From positions 4,221,001 through 4,285,000 of the forward strand of contig JAPXFQ010001003.1 of assembly GCA_028564705.1 (NCBI GenBank): a DNA stretch of 64,000 nt, given 5' to 3'. A program made the position numbers and the translations under genes. The notes beneath the pieces were generated by a model. The model worked only from the letters and a program-made list of their open reading frames with translations, searched no databases and was not told where the DNA came from. Source of the DNA: Apricaphanius iberus (taxonomy: Eukaryota > Chordata > Actinopteri > Cyprinodontiformes > Aphaniidae). Positions 1-13,510 of this stretch are shown here, one piece after another. Positions within the stretch are counted from its first letter, which is position 1. Every line of letters starts with the position of its first letter.

Positions 1-1566
<1,566 letters not shown>

Positions 1567-1771
1567 TTTTGATTCTAGCTGCTTCCTGCGTTTTTTAAAC
1601 AAAACTGGAAAAAAATAAAAGGAAAGTGATACATTGTTTATTGTGACTAAATCTTATTAAATATGTTAGTCATTTCTTCTGAGGGAAAGTGCTTACATTT
1701 ATTGATTTGGTAGCGGATTTGATTTACAGCAATTTAAAAATGAGTGTTGTTTTTTTTTGTTTTTTTTACGT

Positions 1772-1882
1772 GTCCTGTCTGACAAAGTACAAGCCCAACA
1801 AATTTACTTTCACAAGCAGAGTATTACAGCTTTGCTATAGTACTCTAATTTATATACAATGTATGAGAAATCTTTATTAATT
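1772..1882 (+). mobile_element. unclassified dispersed repeat, copy 1 (fragment)
   Basis: About 110 bases, from GTCCTGTCTGAC through AAGCCCAACA to AATCTTTATT, match by eye with minus-strand bases 9065-9296 and plus-strand bases 39585-39820. The middle AGTACC...CTGA part present in the other copies is missing here. No coding potential is seen and I do not recognise the family. Confidence 0.6.
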
Positions 1883-1933
1883 ATGGTAATCATTAATCAT
1901 TAAAAAATAGGTTTAAATATCAAACTAACAATA

Positions 1934-2632
1934 TCAATCAATCAATCAATCAAACTTTATTTACAAACCGCTTTTCAAATAAACAAAGTTACTCAAAGTG
2001 CTTTACAGATTTAAAATAACCCCACAACCCCCCCCTTCAAAAATAAAATCATCAATGCAAATACAACCCCCTCCCAACCCAACCCATCAGCCACACTCAC
2101 ACACACACACATTTAGAAGCTACAAAAAGCGGGCTGAGTACAGATGAGCCAGGAGATGCCATCATGGGAGCCATCTGCATCAGCAGCAGCAGATCAACAG
2201 CAGCAGCCAAGGCTCCGACCCCGGGCGCCCAGAGGAGGGAGGGCTGGTACCCCCACCTCCACCCAAGCGCTACCTGGGGGGCACCCAGGCAGCCACAGCC
2301 GACCACCGCCCCCGATGCAGGGGGCCCCCCAGAGAGGAAACACTGGCAAGAAAGATTAAAATACGTTAAAATATAAAGTTTATAAAATATAAAGTGTAAA
2401 ACAATAAGTGTAAAACAAATAATAAAAATGCAAAGCAGATTAATAAATAAACAGTTAAAAGCTAAACTAAAAATTAAATCAGGTAAAACATGCTGAGCGG
2501 TTAAAAATATATTAATAAATAATAATTAGTTAAAGGCTAAGCTAAAAAGGTGAGTCTTGAGCCTGCTCTTAAAAACATGAACGTTCTCTGCGGCCCTGAG
2601 ATCCTCTGGCAGCCTGTTCCAGAGGTGAGGGA
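1934..2632 (-). mobile_element. L2-clade LINE, 5'-truncated 3' end
   Basis: On the minus strand this begins in the last codons of the reverse-transcriptase ORF ([14 protein letters not shown], then [15 protein letters not shown]). It continues through the whole 3' UTR and ends at AAATAAAGTTTGATTGATT with a (TGAT)n tail at 1934-1952. Nearly the same sequence occurs on the plus strand at about 30890-31593. ACAATA is found just outside both ends (left flank AACAATA, right GACAATA), a plausible short target-site duplication. Severe 5' truncation is normal for LINE integration. Confidence 0.88.
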
Positions 2633-4200
2633 CAATAGGCTTCTTACAAGGGAAGACCAATATTTAGGTTCTCTATGACAGGTTTTACTGTGTAGCGATA
2701 GAGTGCAGGCATAGTGGGAAAATTCAGAAAGAGAGAGAGAAGGGTTAGGTAAGGTCTAAGTAGCGACTAAAGTAGAGCATATACAGTATTGAGAAAGAAT
2801 ACAAACTGCACTAAAAAGTACTCAAATGACGGGTTGGTATTTACTTTGATGAATTACCTATAACGTCGATGTTTCTGTTTAAAAGAGATACATTTTTCCT
2901 GAGTTATTCCAGATTTCCCCATAAAAGTCTTCATCATGGTGTCACTGAATATCTATAGTAGAAGAGTTTTAGTTTGGTGTATTCTTTAACAAAAAACCTG
3001 ATACAAAATATAACAAAAAGAAACAGTTTCTCACCCAATGTTTTCATTCTAAAATCTAAACAAGCTTGGATATGGGCATATAATTGTTTTAGTTATTTAT
3101 CTAAATTAGGTTTCGATTATTTGTTCATTAAAAAAGATACAAAAAGTTGAAAACAGCAATCCTTTATACTCACATTGACTGTGCAAACCAAAATAAATAT
3201 ATAACTTCAAAGCTGTTATCAAACTAGCAAATAAAAACTAGAATCGCAACCAAATCAAAAAGCCTTACCAAGATTACTGTTTGTCCTTTGTTCAACAATG
3301 ACCGTCCGGCACCCAGCTGTGTATACCTGAGAATGAGTTCAAGAACATAGTAAAGGTAAACTGACATGCATAATAGATAAAGAAGTTTGCAAGTCATTGA
3401 TTCAGCCAGCCAATAACGTTGCACAGTCATGGAGCTCAGGAGCTTTCCAAGATTTCTGTTGACACAGAGGCAGTTGCTATGGGTTACTGCAACACTATGC
3501 CAAAGGATTGTGAGATTAATGGCCATCAGAAGCTTTTTATTTCTTTCATAATCAAAACTTTTTGGGACAGAATCATAATAAAGAAATTTTTTTAAATACA
3601 TATATTCATTTTCAATTATAGAGTGCTATTTGAATTTAGACATGTAACTACCCTAACAACCAGTTTAAACTGTTAGTGTAACTAGTTTAAACTGATTTAC
3701 CCAATTGCAATGTGTAATCCAACATTAAACTTTCATGTTCCATACATTGATATGTTTTTGTGTGATTCAATTCTTCTTCCAAAACCGATATATGACAAAA
3801 ATATTGTAATTTATCTTTAAAGCACAGAAATTGACTTATTCTTTGTTCAGCATCAGGTGTCTTAGTGTCACTCTGAGAATGCAATGCTCTGTATGGATTA
3901 CAGTCACCTGTTTAATGATTTATGCCACAGGAAGCGTGCAAACAAACCCCTGTAGCACAGAATAGGAATCTGTGTTGTGTTACCTGTCACTGCAACTGGG
4001 GTTCATTTACACTAATGAGTCCTGAGGAGGTACTGTATATGGCTGGTCAGACAATGGCCTGGTTTTCCACTAGATAGAGAAATGAAGTTACTGTCAGGAG
4101 TTTATTGGCTTGCCTAAACTTTTATGACAGGGTCATGAGGAGAATAATGTATACATTTATGGCTGCTTTTGGGGGGGACATGATGGTGCAGTGGCTACAC
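2633..4200. other. no gene recognised
   Basis: This is AT-rich non-coding sequence and could hold a non-coding 5' exon or promoter of tekt3. A 125-codon open frame on the minus strand (3224-3601) has no ATG-led, family-like sequence and is treated as chance. Bases around 4160-4230 carry a short stretch resembling a SINE head (GATGGTGCAGTGGCTA). Confidence 0.6.
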
Positions 4201-4299
4201 TCTCTTTGTGGCAACACTCTCCTTCATCCGTCAAATACGGGTCTCTGGCTGAGCGCAGTCTTCAGAAGTACTGTTGCTTTGTGAACATTTTCTATTTTC

Positions 4300-7200
4300 T
4301 GATTATTTGAACTACAGCTGATTAAAGTTGGTGCTGGGAGCCGTCTTTGTTGTGCTGTAGTCTACTGTCCGCCTGGCCCAAACAGCCTGTTCCTAATGGA
4401 GTGTAGTTACTTTTTGTATCTCCCACTTTGAAATCATCAAATCTGGTTATAGTTGGTGATTTTAACATTCATAGATGATGACTTAGACCTCTTTGACAGA
4501 GGTTTTATTGGATCGTGAACTCATATACATGGGGCTACACATGGACATACAGTGAGTTAAAATAAGTAATTGGCAGCTACTGTTTTTGCAAGTTATCTTA
4601 CTCAAATAAATGGGAGAGCTGTGTCATATTCAGCATAGCCACACTTCAAATACGAGAGGATGTGACAAAAAAATCCTAGAAATCCCATTGTATTTTTTTA
4701 AAGATATAATTTCATTATGAAGGAAGTAGTTTAAATATGTAGTTTAATTATGCAGGAAATAAGTATTTAGCGCCTACAAACAAGTAACAATTATGTTCCT
4801 CACAGACCTGTTACTTCTTTAAAAAGCTCTTCTATCCTCCACTTCATTACATGTATTAATGGCAGCTGATTGAACTCATTACCTGTACAGAAGACACCTG
4901 TCCACACCTTCAAAAAGTGAAAATACCAAAGTGAGTCCACCACAGCCACGACCAGATCGCTGTCTGAGGACATCAGGGACAAGATTTTACACCTGCACTG
5001 GGATGAGCCAATCTACAACAGGCAAGGATCTTGGTGAGAAGAGATTAACTTTGGGAGCAATTATCTGAAGAAGAAAAAACAAAAACAAGATCACTGAAAA
5101 TCTCCAACCTGTGGCTCCATGGAAGATCTCCCTACAGGAAATGTTGTACCTCTATCATTCCCAACCAAGGTTACATTACAAAGTATTGACGTGAACTATT
5201 GTTATGGAACAAATATTTATTTTCTACACCATTATACAATTAAATTCTTTACAAAATTATACAATGTGATTTCTTGTATTATTGTGTTTTTGCATTCTGT
5301 CTCTCAGAGTTAAAGTGTACTTATGATTAAAATAACAGACCTCATCTTTTTAAGTTGAACAACTTGCACAACCAGTGGCTTCCAAATAGATTTCTCTCCC
5401 AATGTACACTGTACCTTGTTTTTACTCTTGGCTTGAATATAGATTGTCTTTATTCTGATGATATTTTTATCTTGTATCATTACTGGATTTATTTTAACTT
5501 GTTATTTTCTGTTTCTTTTTCTCCAAATCGCAGAGTTTTTGCCTCTTGCATCCTAGACTCAGTTGCTGGTTGCTTTTCTGATGCTTTTTATTTGGAGTTA
5601 TGAGTTTTAATTCCTACTGTGTTTACTTATTAGATAAATTATGTCCTGTTAAAACCAGATTAGTTCAAAGCCCTCCCCTTAGGGTCAATGAGAAAATATC
5701 TTACCTTAAATTATGATTGTAAAGGATTCCTGGTATGTTCCATTGAAAAAGTTAAAAGTGTGAGAAATTCTATGTCCACACCAGCTGCCCCAATGTCCAT
5801 TCCAATAAATAGTCAATCTGTGATTTTAGATCATTTTTCCCAAGTCTCCCTTTCAGAGATAGTTAAATGAGTTGGCTCTATCAAGATCTGATGATGTCTT
5901 GCCTAGTGTCTATGTCTATTGGTCCCTGTGTGCTTCAAATCATGATCTCTTCCTTGCTGTCTGGTCGGGTTCCTTACTAATTTAAAAACACTACTGCCAT
6001 ACCTCTTTCAAAGAAAAAATAATAATAATCTCAACACATTCCTTTTTTGCAGCAATAGACCCATTTCAACGATGCCTTTTATTTCTAAGGTTTTGAAAAA
6101 AGTTGTCCCTGAACAACTTTCTGCTGCTTTGGATAAGCATAGCATACTCCGTCCCTCAGTCTGGTTTTTGAAGAGCACACTCTACTGAAATCGCTCTTAT
6201 AAGAGTCTCTAAAGATATAATTATGCAGAGTGATAGTGGACACAGTTGTGTCAAGCTTACCTCATCCTTTGATAGTGTCGACCATTCTATTTTGCTCAAC
6301 AGGTTGAAACATTGGCTTGGGATATCAGGATCTGCTTGGGAAGGGTTTTCCTCCTATTTATCTAGAAAATCACTTTCAGTGTACACCGCTAAATGTAGAT
6401 CATCTCAACTTCTTCATGGTGTACCTCAGGGCTCCAATTTGGGGGATTTCTTATCAATTTTATATATTCTTCTCTTCTACCATATCTTTGTTTCTTTACC
6501 ATTACTTCACAAGGCTATACTGACAATGTTCAGCTCTGTATCTACTTTAAACTTCCAGATGTTTCTAAAACCAATATTTTACTCCCTTGCTTCAGATCTG
6601 GAGATATAACAACTTTCTTCAAGCATGATGCTAAAACAGAAGTTCTTGACTGTGGACTTGATAGATTTTTAACCAAAATAGTTGAGAGTCTTGGTTTCAC
6701 TTGCCTCCCATGATAAACCGTTAGTGAGGGACCTTGGAGTAATCCTTGTTTTTGACCATTTAAACATTGCCAAATTGAGTAATATTATGAGATGGAGATG
6801 ATAATTTAGACTTTCATTTCACCACGACTGTATTACTATAATTCAGTTTTTACTTATCTAGGTAAGAAATCTATGGACTGCCTCCAGATTGTTCAGAATG
6901 TGACCGCAAGGTTGCTAAGTAGCTTCTCCAAGTTTTCACATGTCACCCCTTTACTTTCTCAGTTGCAATCTCCCAATCTGCTACAGTGCATTTTCAAACT
7001 TTTGTTTTAACATTTAAAGACTTGCACAATTCAGCTCCTGTTTACATCATAGATATTTTACAGCCTTACATTCCAAGCAGATCATTAAGATAATATGATA
7101 CAAACTTGCTGCTTGTAAAGCAAACAGAGCTTTTACAGCTGTCCAGCCGCCCTCTGGAACTCCCTCTAAGCCTAAGATTCAGAGTCAGAGTGTTCTTTTA

Positions 7201-7345
7201 AAAAGCTCAAAACCCATCTTTTAAAAAAGGCTTTCGTAGCTTTTTCTTTTTTTCTGTGCTTATTGTTTGGCTTTACTGTAAAGTACTTTGTAATTATTTA
7301 TAGAAACTTGCTATATAAATACATATTACTTACTAACTAACTTTT
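4300..7345 (+). mobile_element. old L2-clade LINE, decayed, split by a Tc1 element
   Basis: Plus-strand remnants in the right order show a once near-complete element. Endonuclease pieces include VVYCPPGP near 4360, then VGDFNIH-like and DDDLDLF-like sequence before the Tc1 insertion. The endonuclease resumes after it with TLYLVFTLGLNIDCLYSDD (about 5410-5465). Reverse-transcriptase pieces follow: DHFSQVSLSEI (about 5830), the PISTMPFISKVLKK region (about 6060) and a LHGVPQGSNLGD-like block (about 6412). The C-terminal blocks LQIVQNVTARLL (about 6883) and a degraded LKTHLLKKAF (about 7205) come next. The 3' end GTAAAGTACTTTGTAA...CTATATAAATA at about 7280-7320 is L2-like. Many stops and frameshifts make it inactive. 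The left boundary is uncertain. Confidence 0.85.
4550..5411 (+). mobile_element. Tc1/mariner element with internal deletion, nested in LINE
   Basis: Both ends are present. The left end CAGTGAGTTAAAATAAG and right end TCTCTCCCAATGTACACTG are inverted, and TA dinucleotides flank them (4548-4549 and 5412-5413), as expected for Tc1/mariner. After the long 5' end comes the start of a transposase frame, a degraded helix-turn-helix region (LSEDIRDKILHLH-like, then TLGAII and KITENLQPVAPWKISL-like). At about 5155 it jumps to the 3' terminal region (AACAAAGTATTGA), so most of the catalytic domain is deleted. The LINE frame resumes right after the 3' TA, showing insertion into the L2 endonuclease region. 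Confidence 0.87.
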
Positions 7346-7781
7346 TTCAGGACCCAGAGTTCTGCATCAAAGTTTGTATTCAGCTGGCAAAACCCCAAAA
7401 ATATTTTGCTGTTACTTTTTACCTCTTAGAAATGTTTCTGCTTTCTTGTGCATGTTTATGTGGTCGCTTTCTGTTAGCTGTGGGATAGATGAATAAAATG
7501 TCATGTTTTTGGATTTTTACTTATAAAACGCTCCAATATTTAATAGTTAATTGTATAATTGGTTGACCTTAATATGCGGAATTGGATGTCACTAAAAGTT
7601 TTGTTAAGCATTAAGGTAATTTTGTGTCAATGAAAAAAAAAGCTAAATATTGTGATGGTAATTTTGTCTCTAAGCAAACAAAACTCATAATACATTGCTT
7701 TAATTAAGTTTTAATGGCAGTGGAATAAGACAGATTAATAGAAAAAAATACTAAAACTGACAGAAAAAGTAAAACTATCTG

Positions 7782-7867
<86 letters not shown>

Positions 7868-9064
7868 CATAGATAGATAGATAGATACTTTTTATAATCT
7901 GTAATGGAATTTAACAACTGCCAATCAGCTTCTTAAGTAAAGTTGTAGTGTTATAATAAAGCAAGAACAACTAAGCAAAAAACAACCAAAATTCTCAAAT
8001 GCGTATGCAATGTTACTTTCAGCTCATTAATGTTGGGTGTGTGAATGAATTACATTTTTATGCAACACTTTTTTATCCACCTATTTTAAATATGCACATT
8101 AAAGTGAGATTAACATTATAGTTAGAGTAATTTTCTCTTTAAACTTGAGTTTTAGATGAATATATTACATATTTGGCTCCACCCCTAAAGCTAGTACCAT
8201 CACTTAACATGGAAAGGTTGCAGAAGGCCACACCACACATGCCTCTGATCCTCTGAACTCAACCTCTATAAATACGCTTTAGGGGACCAGAAAAAAGCAA
8301 ACACTCATATGAAATTCCTCCCCTAGATAGAGCTACAAGAGAACGCCTGAAAAGTGATTCCTGTTCGATCTTCCACTGGCTCAGGAAAGCTAGAGAAGCC
8401 TATATATACTCATGCCGTGTGACTCGAGACTGTATGTTGTGAATTACTACATAGTGGACATGTCTGAAGGAGTAAGCGTGCCATCCGTTCCACTTAGACC
8501 TCACTGACATCAGGGGATTAAATCTGTAGAAAGCAAGTTTATCAATTACGTTTCTGACTTAAAACTAAAGTTTGCAGAATCTGTCAGTTTCACAATATAA
8601 AGTCACTGAAACGGAAATTAAAATATCAGAACTGGTTCTTCTATTTACTCTGAATTTTTGGAAATCTACTGTTTGGAACCTTTGTTCTCACTCTAAACAT
8701 TAAACATGTTCAAATTCAAAGGTTACAAAACAATGTGACAATTATTGCATTTACCTGCCTTAAAGTCTGACATTTATGTTTGAAGATGAAGCAGAGTGAG
8801 CTGCTCCTTCCATTTAGACTTGGCTTTGCTTTATATATGTGGGTGTCCTTGCTTTCACCATAGCAGGCTCTCCACACATTTGGATTGCTTTGGTTTATTT
8901 GTTTTATGATGTACAAATTTTGCACATCCCTTCATAAACTTCCACACTAAACATAATCGATATTCACATGTAACACTTTAAATCTTCTTGTTTAATTGTG
9001 TCTTTTCCCCCAACTCAAGTTTCATAAAAAAAATAATAAGAAATTATTGGTGTTTGGTACCTGT
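7346..9064. other. no gene recognised; contains GATA microsatellite
   Basis: AT-rich, non-coding sequence. Apart from the tetranucleotide array at 7782-7887 I see no repeat family, exon or motif that I can support. Confidence 0.6.
7782..7887. repeat. (TAGA)n microsatellite, about 26 units
   Basis: An uninterrupted run of TAGA units carries one TACA variant near 7867. On the minus strand it is open as a Tyr-Leu-Ser-Ile repeat, which is an artefact and not a protein. Confidence 0.97.
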
Positions 9065-9296
9065 CCTGTTTCTCTTCTTCATCTTCTTTCTGTCTTCCTT
9101 CTTATCTCAATTTCGTGTCCATAACTTCAAAAAGTTAAACCCATAGTAATCACTACTAAAGATTTTTCAAACAAATATATCAAGTGGATTACTACAGCAA
9201 AGCTGTAATGCTCTGCTTAGGAAAGTAAATCTGTTGGGCTTGTACTTTGTGCTCAGATACCAATTCTGAGTAGCACACTGCCAGACAGGACATGTT
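9065..9296 (-). mobile_element. unclassified dispersed repeat, copy 2
   Basis: On the minus strand it reads CATGTCCTGTCTGGCAGTGT, TACAAGCCCAACAGATTTAC, CACTTGATATATT and a GAAGACAGAAAGAAGATGAA purine-rich tail. It matches the plus-strand copy at 39585-39820 over its whole length and the shorter copy at 1772-1882. No terminal repeats or coding capacity are visible. Confidence 0.7.
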
Positions 9297-12200
9297 AAAA
9301 ACAAAGCCAATATTACCGTAATATGCCACCACTGTGTTTTTTGAAAACACCAAATTAGTAGGCTTGCTGATGTTGAGCAATTTTAGGTGCTGTTGCAAAT
9401 AAACTACTGTGTTTGTGTTGTTCTTTAAAGCGGTGAGTTTCATGGAAAGGCTCACCAGACAGTGTGCACTGAGGGCTCAATTACATTATCTACACAAAGC
9501 AGACAAATGGATGCCATATTAGATACTCAGACGGAGGAAGCAAATATCGGTAGACTGCCAGGCAGCAACTGATGCATGCCAGGCCAATCTGTAACCCAGC
9601 AGTATTGTTGATGCACACCCTATCGAAAAGTATGAAAACATTCTGATTTAGTTTTCCTATGTTTCCTCTCAACACTATCATGTTTAAAGTATCTCATGGT
9701 AGCATGGTAATGCCTCCCTGTCTTTTGGTATCTAAAATGAGGTAGCAAATTAACCCATCGTCTTAATGATCATAACGCCCCACATTTAACTAATCAAATC
9801 AGCTGACTCACTTCTGATATTCCTTCATTTTGTAACATCAAAACCGTGTGCTGTCAGTTTTGATCACAATCTAATCTAGAGTGTGTAGATGGTTACAGAA
9901 AAGGCAACACATCTGACAGAAGAAGCAATAGGACAGGCTGGTGAACTTTAGTCTCCCCCCACTCTATGATCAAGGCTTGCAGTCAAACTTCCAGAGTAGG
10001 ATGTGGGACCATGAATGCAGGGCTTTGTCCAGCCCATGGTCGTCACATTCCATAGGAGCCACTCTGTGGCGTGCAGCAGAGCGGAGGAGAGAGTATGGCA
10101 GGACTGGACATGAGAGAGAGTGAGGCCCAGAGAGGAAAGACAGCAGAGCTGGATTTCTGTCTGTCATGCTGCCATGCAACGGAAAGATCCCTGAGATTAT
10201 ATATATACATTGTAAAGTTTATGTTCTTTCCTATAATATTGTATTCTGTCCCATCTAAAATCATACACCAAATTAGTTCTTTTTTATTGTGATTTATTAC
10301 TTGTTCCTTCCTGCACCTCTACAGATCATAAAATGTCCTAGCAAAATTGTCTTTGTTGAAGTTATTTAATCTTTTCATTTATTCATTTTTGTACAAATTT
10401 TTAGCTAGAAGAGCTTAAGTTAACACTTCTACAGATGATTACTGTTAAGAAACAGCATCCTCAAATTTAATACAGTATTTTACTTTGAGTAGTCCAAGTC
10501 ACAGTATGCTCTGAGTGAGCTCTAACGGCACTGGTGGTTGTAATTTCAGCTATTTTTGGCCAAACGTTTATAAAGGGGAAAGAGGTCTAATGTTTCCATG
10601 CTGAGTCAGGAGTTGAATTATTCACCCTGGGCATGTGTTGTACTCTGACACTCAAGCCTTCTCCCCAAATTAGGGAAAAATGCAGCTTGCTCTTGCAATC
10701 AAGACATTAAAAAAAGGGAACATGAATGATAGGAACCTCAGATGTTTTCATAGTGACTCAAGATCATACAGAAGAATATCTTGTGCTTTAATGAGGAATA
10801 AAAGTCAGCATTCCTCATGTTTGTGTCATTTCGGAGGGATGGTGTGAGATGTTCAGCATGTGACCAGTGGATGTGCTAACTGCATCCAGTATCATAGCTA
10901 AGAGAACAAATAAAGGAAGTGCTCAGTCTTTAGGGTTTTTTCCACATCATGACACACAAACTGCAAAACATGCCACACTCTTCCACAATCATAATTTACC
11001 TTTACTTGTAAAGTCTTCCTGTAGTACAGCTCTCTTTGAGATCTTTTTATAGCTGGTTGTAGTCTGTGTTGTCTCCACAAAGCGGTGCTTTTCAGTGTCA
11101 GTGGGAGACTGTGCAGCTGGAAACAAGAGTTTCGAGAGTAATTGTGTCTGTTGGGTTCAGATCCCATATCTACCAGCTGATTAACGCCTTTAGAGCGTGT
11201 CGTTATCTGATAAGGACAAGGCTTGTTGTAAATAAAATTACTCACAGCTCTCATTTTCTTTTGTACAAATAGAGTAACAGAAGAAGCTCTTCAGCCAGTG
11301 AGCTGATTTGAAAAACTATCAAAAAATAAGAAATGAAAAGCTGTTTAGAAAAATATATATTCTTTTTTTGATCTATGAAAAGTGCATGAGATTCAGTCCT
11401 ACTTACGGATTAAAATCCAATGCAATAATTTGTCTAAAGTAGACATACAATGCAAAACTTTGTTAAAGCATTTTTTGGGTAATTACAGCTGCAATTTATT
11501 TGGACTCTCATGTTTCTACTGGTGTTGTACTTCTACAAAAAAATGTCCCATTGTGAGGTATAAAATAGCTTAACTTTTCAAGTCTTCCAACATATGTTTA
11601 ATTGACTATCTATCAGATCTAACTGCTCTGTGGCTCAAAACAAGACGGTACTGTGAACCTCCCACCTGTATCAAGTTCTTTACCAACTCCAAACAGATTT
11701 TTTATCCCTGCTGAAAAAATAAACCCTCCCACAGCATGATGCTGCCAACAACTGCATTATTAATTTAAAATGTTAAATGTATCTTGTTTTGTAAAAGTAC
11801 AAAAATATCACCAAAGTAGGGCTTTTGAACACCATTAGCAGGGTGGATTACAGACAAATTAGGATAACTTTACATTTTAACTTTTTGTGGAAACTTTAAA
11901 TTATTCTCAAATAACTCCTGCACATCTTACCAAAATCTTCCTTAACTAAAAAAAGGCGAGTAAAGGTTCACATTTTTCACTATAAGGCGGAAAAGACAAT
12001 GGCTTTCTAGTTCTGAGGCATTTTCCAACCTCTGACCCTCCCTCAGATTCTGAAATACCAATGGCTTCTGCTCTACATCTCCATACAAGCTCTCAAATTG
12101 TTCTCATTTTCCTGAATAAGGCCTCAGATAGAACGTTGCTTTTGCCAGTCTGAACATGACTGGAATGTATTTATGTTTTCTGCCTGCTAAGTACTCAAAA

Positions 12201-12489
12201 ATCTGATGCAGTGGGAACATTGCATTTTACTGGTATTTTCCCACCTTTTTCAATAGCGGACGGATGGGTGTCCTTTGGCTCTCAGTCAGGACACCCTTTC
12301 AAAAGCAGCATGAAGCTTAAATGGAAGGGGAAGTTGAAAATGAATGTTATCAAGTAAGAAGTATTAATGTTAATTAATTTATCAACATGATTCCTGGTTG
12401 TGGAAGTCGAGAGCTGAGCTGTAAATATGTCTCAGCAGAATTTCAGGTTATCTCACTCAAGTTTCTGACAAATTTTACCAAAAGATCGG
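9297..12489. other. no gene recognised
   Basis: Mostly AT-rich, non-coding. Bases 9930-10180 are clearly richer in GC than their surroundings and could be a regulatory element or non-coding exon. Bases about 11680-11750 hold a small transposon fragment listed separately. Confidence 0.55.
11680..11755 (+). mobile_element. fragment of the CACTGCCTTG-type TA transposon
   Basis: The stretch AACAGATTTT...CCCTGCTGAAAAAA followed by CCTCCCACAGCATGATGCTG matches the internal part of the element also seen at 36161-37498 (there CCCTGTCCCTG...CCCCACAGCATG). It is too short to define ends. Confidence 0.5.
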
Positions 12490-13510
12490 TTCCAATTCTA
12501 ACAATTTTATTGATGAGGCACACATAGATATGTTGCATATCAACATACACTTACTGTTCAAAAGGTCATGCATACGATATTCTCCTGAACTGCCCTCATC
12601 TTTGATTATGACACATTGTGGTGTAAAAAATGGCTCTAATGTCACATTTCTTTCCATCCAGAGATGCGGTCATTTCTTTAGCAAGAATCCTGTAGAGATA
12701 TTAAGAGGGTCAGACTGCTGTGCAGACTTTTATCTAGCACATCCTAAACATTTACTGGAAGGGGTTGAGGTCCTGAGTGGAAAATGTCTTAAGCACTTTG
12801 AATGTCTTCGTATTTGCATGATATGGAGAAGATGAAATTCATTCATCTGGACATTTAACATATTCTGGTAGTCAGTTGACCTTGTTATTTGGGCACATAT
12901 CATGACCAACTTCACCAACTCCAGATCAAAGCATAGCCTCCTCAGACTTACACAGTAGACACTAGACTCAGTAGGTACATCACTTCGCTTTACCTGGACC
13001 AGCGTAAATGTGAAAATGGAACATTCCCAGACTGACTGTTTTTTTGTTTTTTTATTATTTCAGATTTGTCCTTTCAATCTAGACCAAAACGTTTAAACTG
13101 ATTGTAATGATAAAACTAAATATTAATTGGAATATGCGTACAATTTTATGGAAATTATTTGTCTTGTAAAGTGCCTTAGGATTATATGTGTTGTGAATTT
13201 CAGTAATATAAATAACCTGAGTTGAGTTAAACTTATTTGAAAATTTGTTATACTCCCTATCGAACTGAAGCCTTGTTTTGAATCAGCCTCCCTCCTCAAT
13301 AGTACCCTTATGGTTACAAAACTTTTTGTCCCAATCTCTTCATTTTCCTACACACTGCTTGTAGAAATGATCATACTTTCACTACTGAACTTAGCTATTT
13401 TTTTTTACTTAATATTCAATTTCACACAAAATGTAAGTGATTGCCAATCGAGATTATTCACAACTATTTTCTGATTGCATTCCTCCAAAAAGATGATGTT
13501 TTAACACAAT
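12490..13510 (-). mobile_element. decayed Tc1-like transposon, interrupted by LINE tail
   Basis: The segment TTCTGGTAGTCAGTTGACC...TTACACAGTAGACACTAG (about 12865-12970) is the same family as 25490-25973. In that copy the minus strand encodes a Tc1 transposase fragment. The family sequence resumes at about 13260 (CGAACTGAAGCCTTG through ATGATCATACTTTCACTA) to about 13510, after an inserted LINE 3' end. No open transposase frame remains. The left boundary is approximate. Confidence 0.7.
13040..13232 (+). mobile_element. L2-type LINE 3' end inserted in Tc1 remnant
   Basis: The sequence GTAAAGTGCCTTAGGATTAT then GTGTTGTGAATTTCAGTAAT ends in a GAGTTGAGTT-like tail. This is the 3' end type of the LINE at 25974-28986 (GTGCCTTAAGATGACAT...TGTTGTGAATCGG). 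The surrounding Tc1 sequence is interrupted exactly here. Confidence 0.7.

Noticed and set aside
2097..2376. Open frames on both strands in the 2.1-2.4 kb GC-rich stretch (also at 31156-31380)
   Set aside because: They lie in the 3' UTR of an L2 LINE and arise from GC-rich composition.
3224..3601. 125-codon minus-strand open frame
   Set aside because: No ATG-led start, hydrophobic and compositionally random, no recognised family and no convincing splice sites.
7735..7917. Tyr-Leu-Ser-Ile repeat protein
   Set aside because: Direct translation of the TAGA microsatellite.
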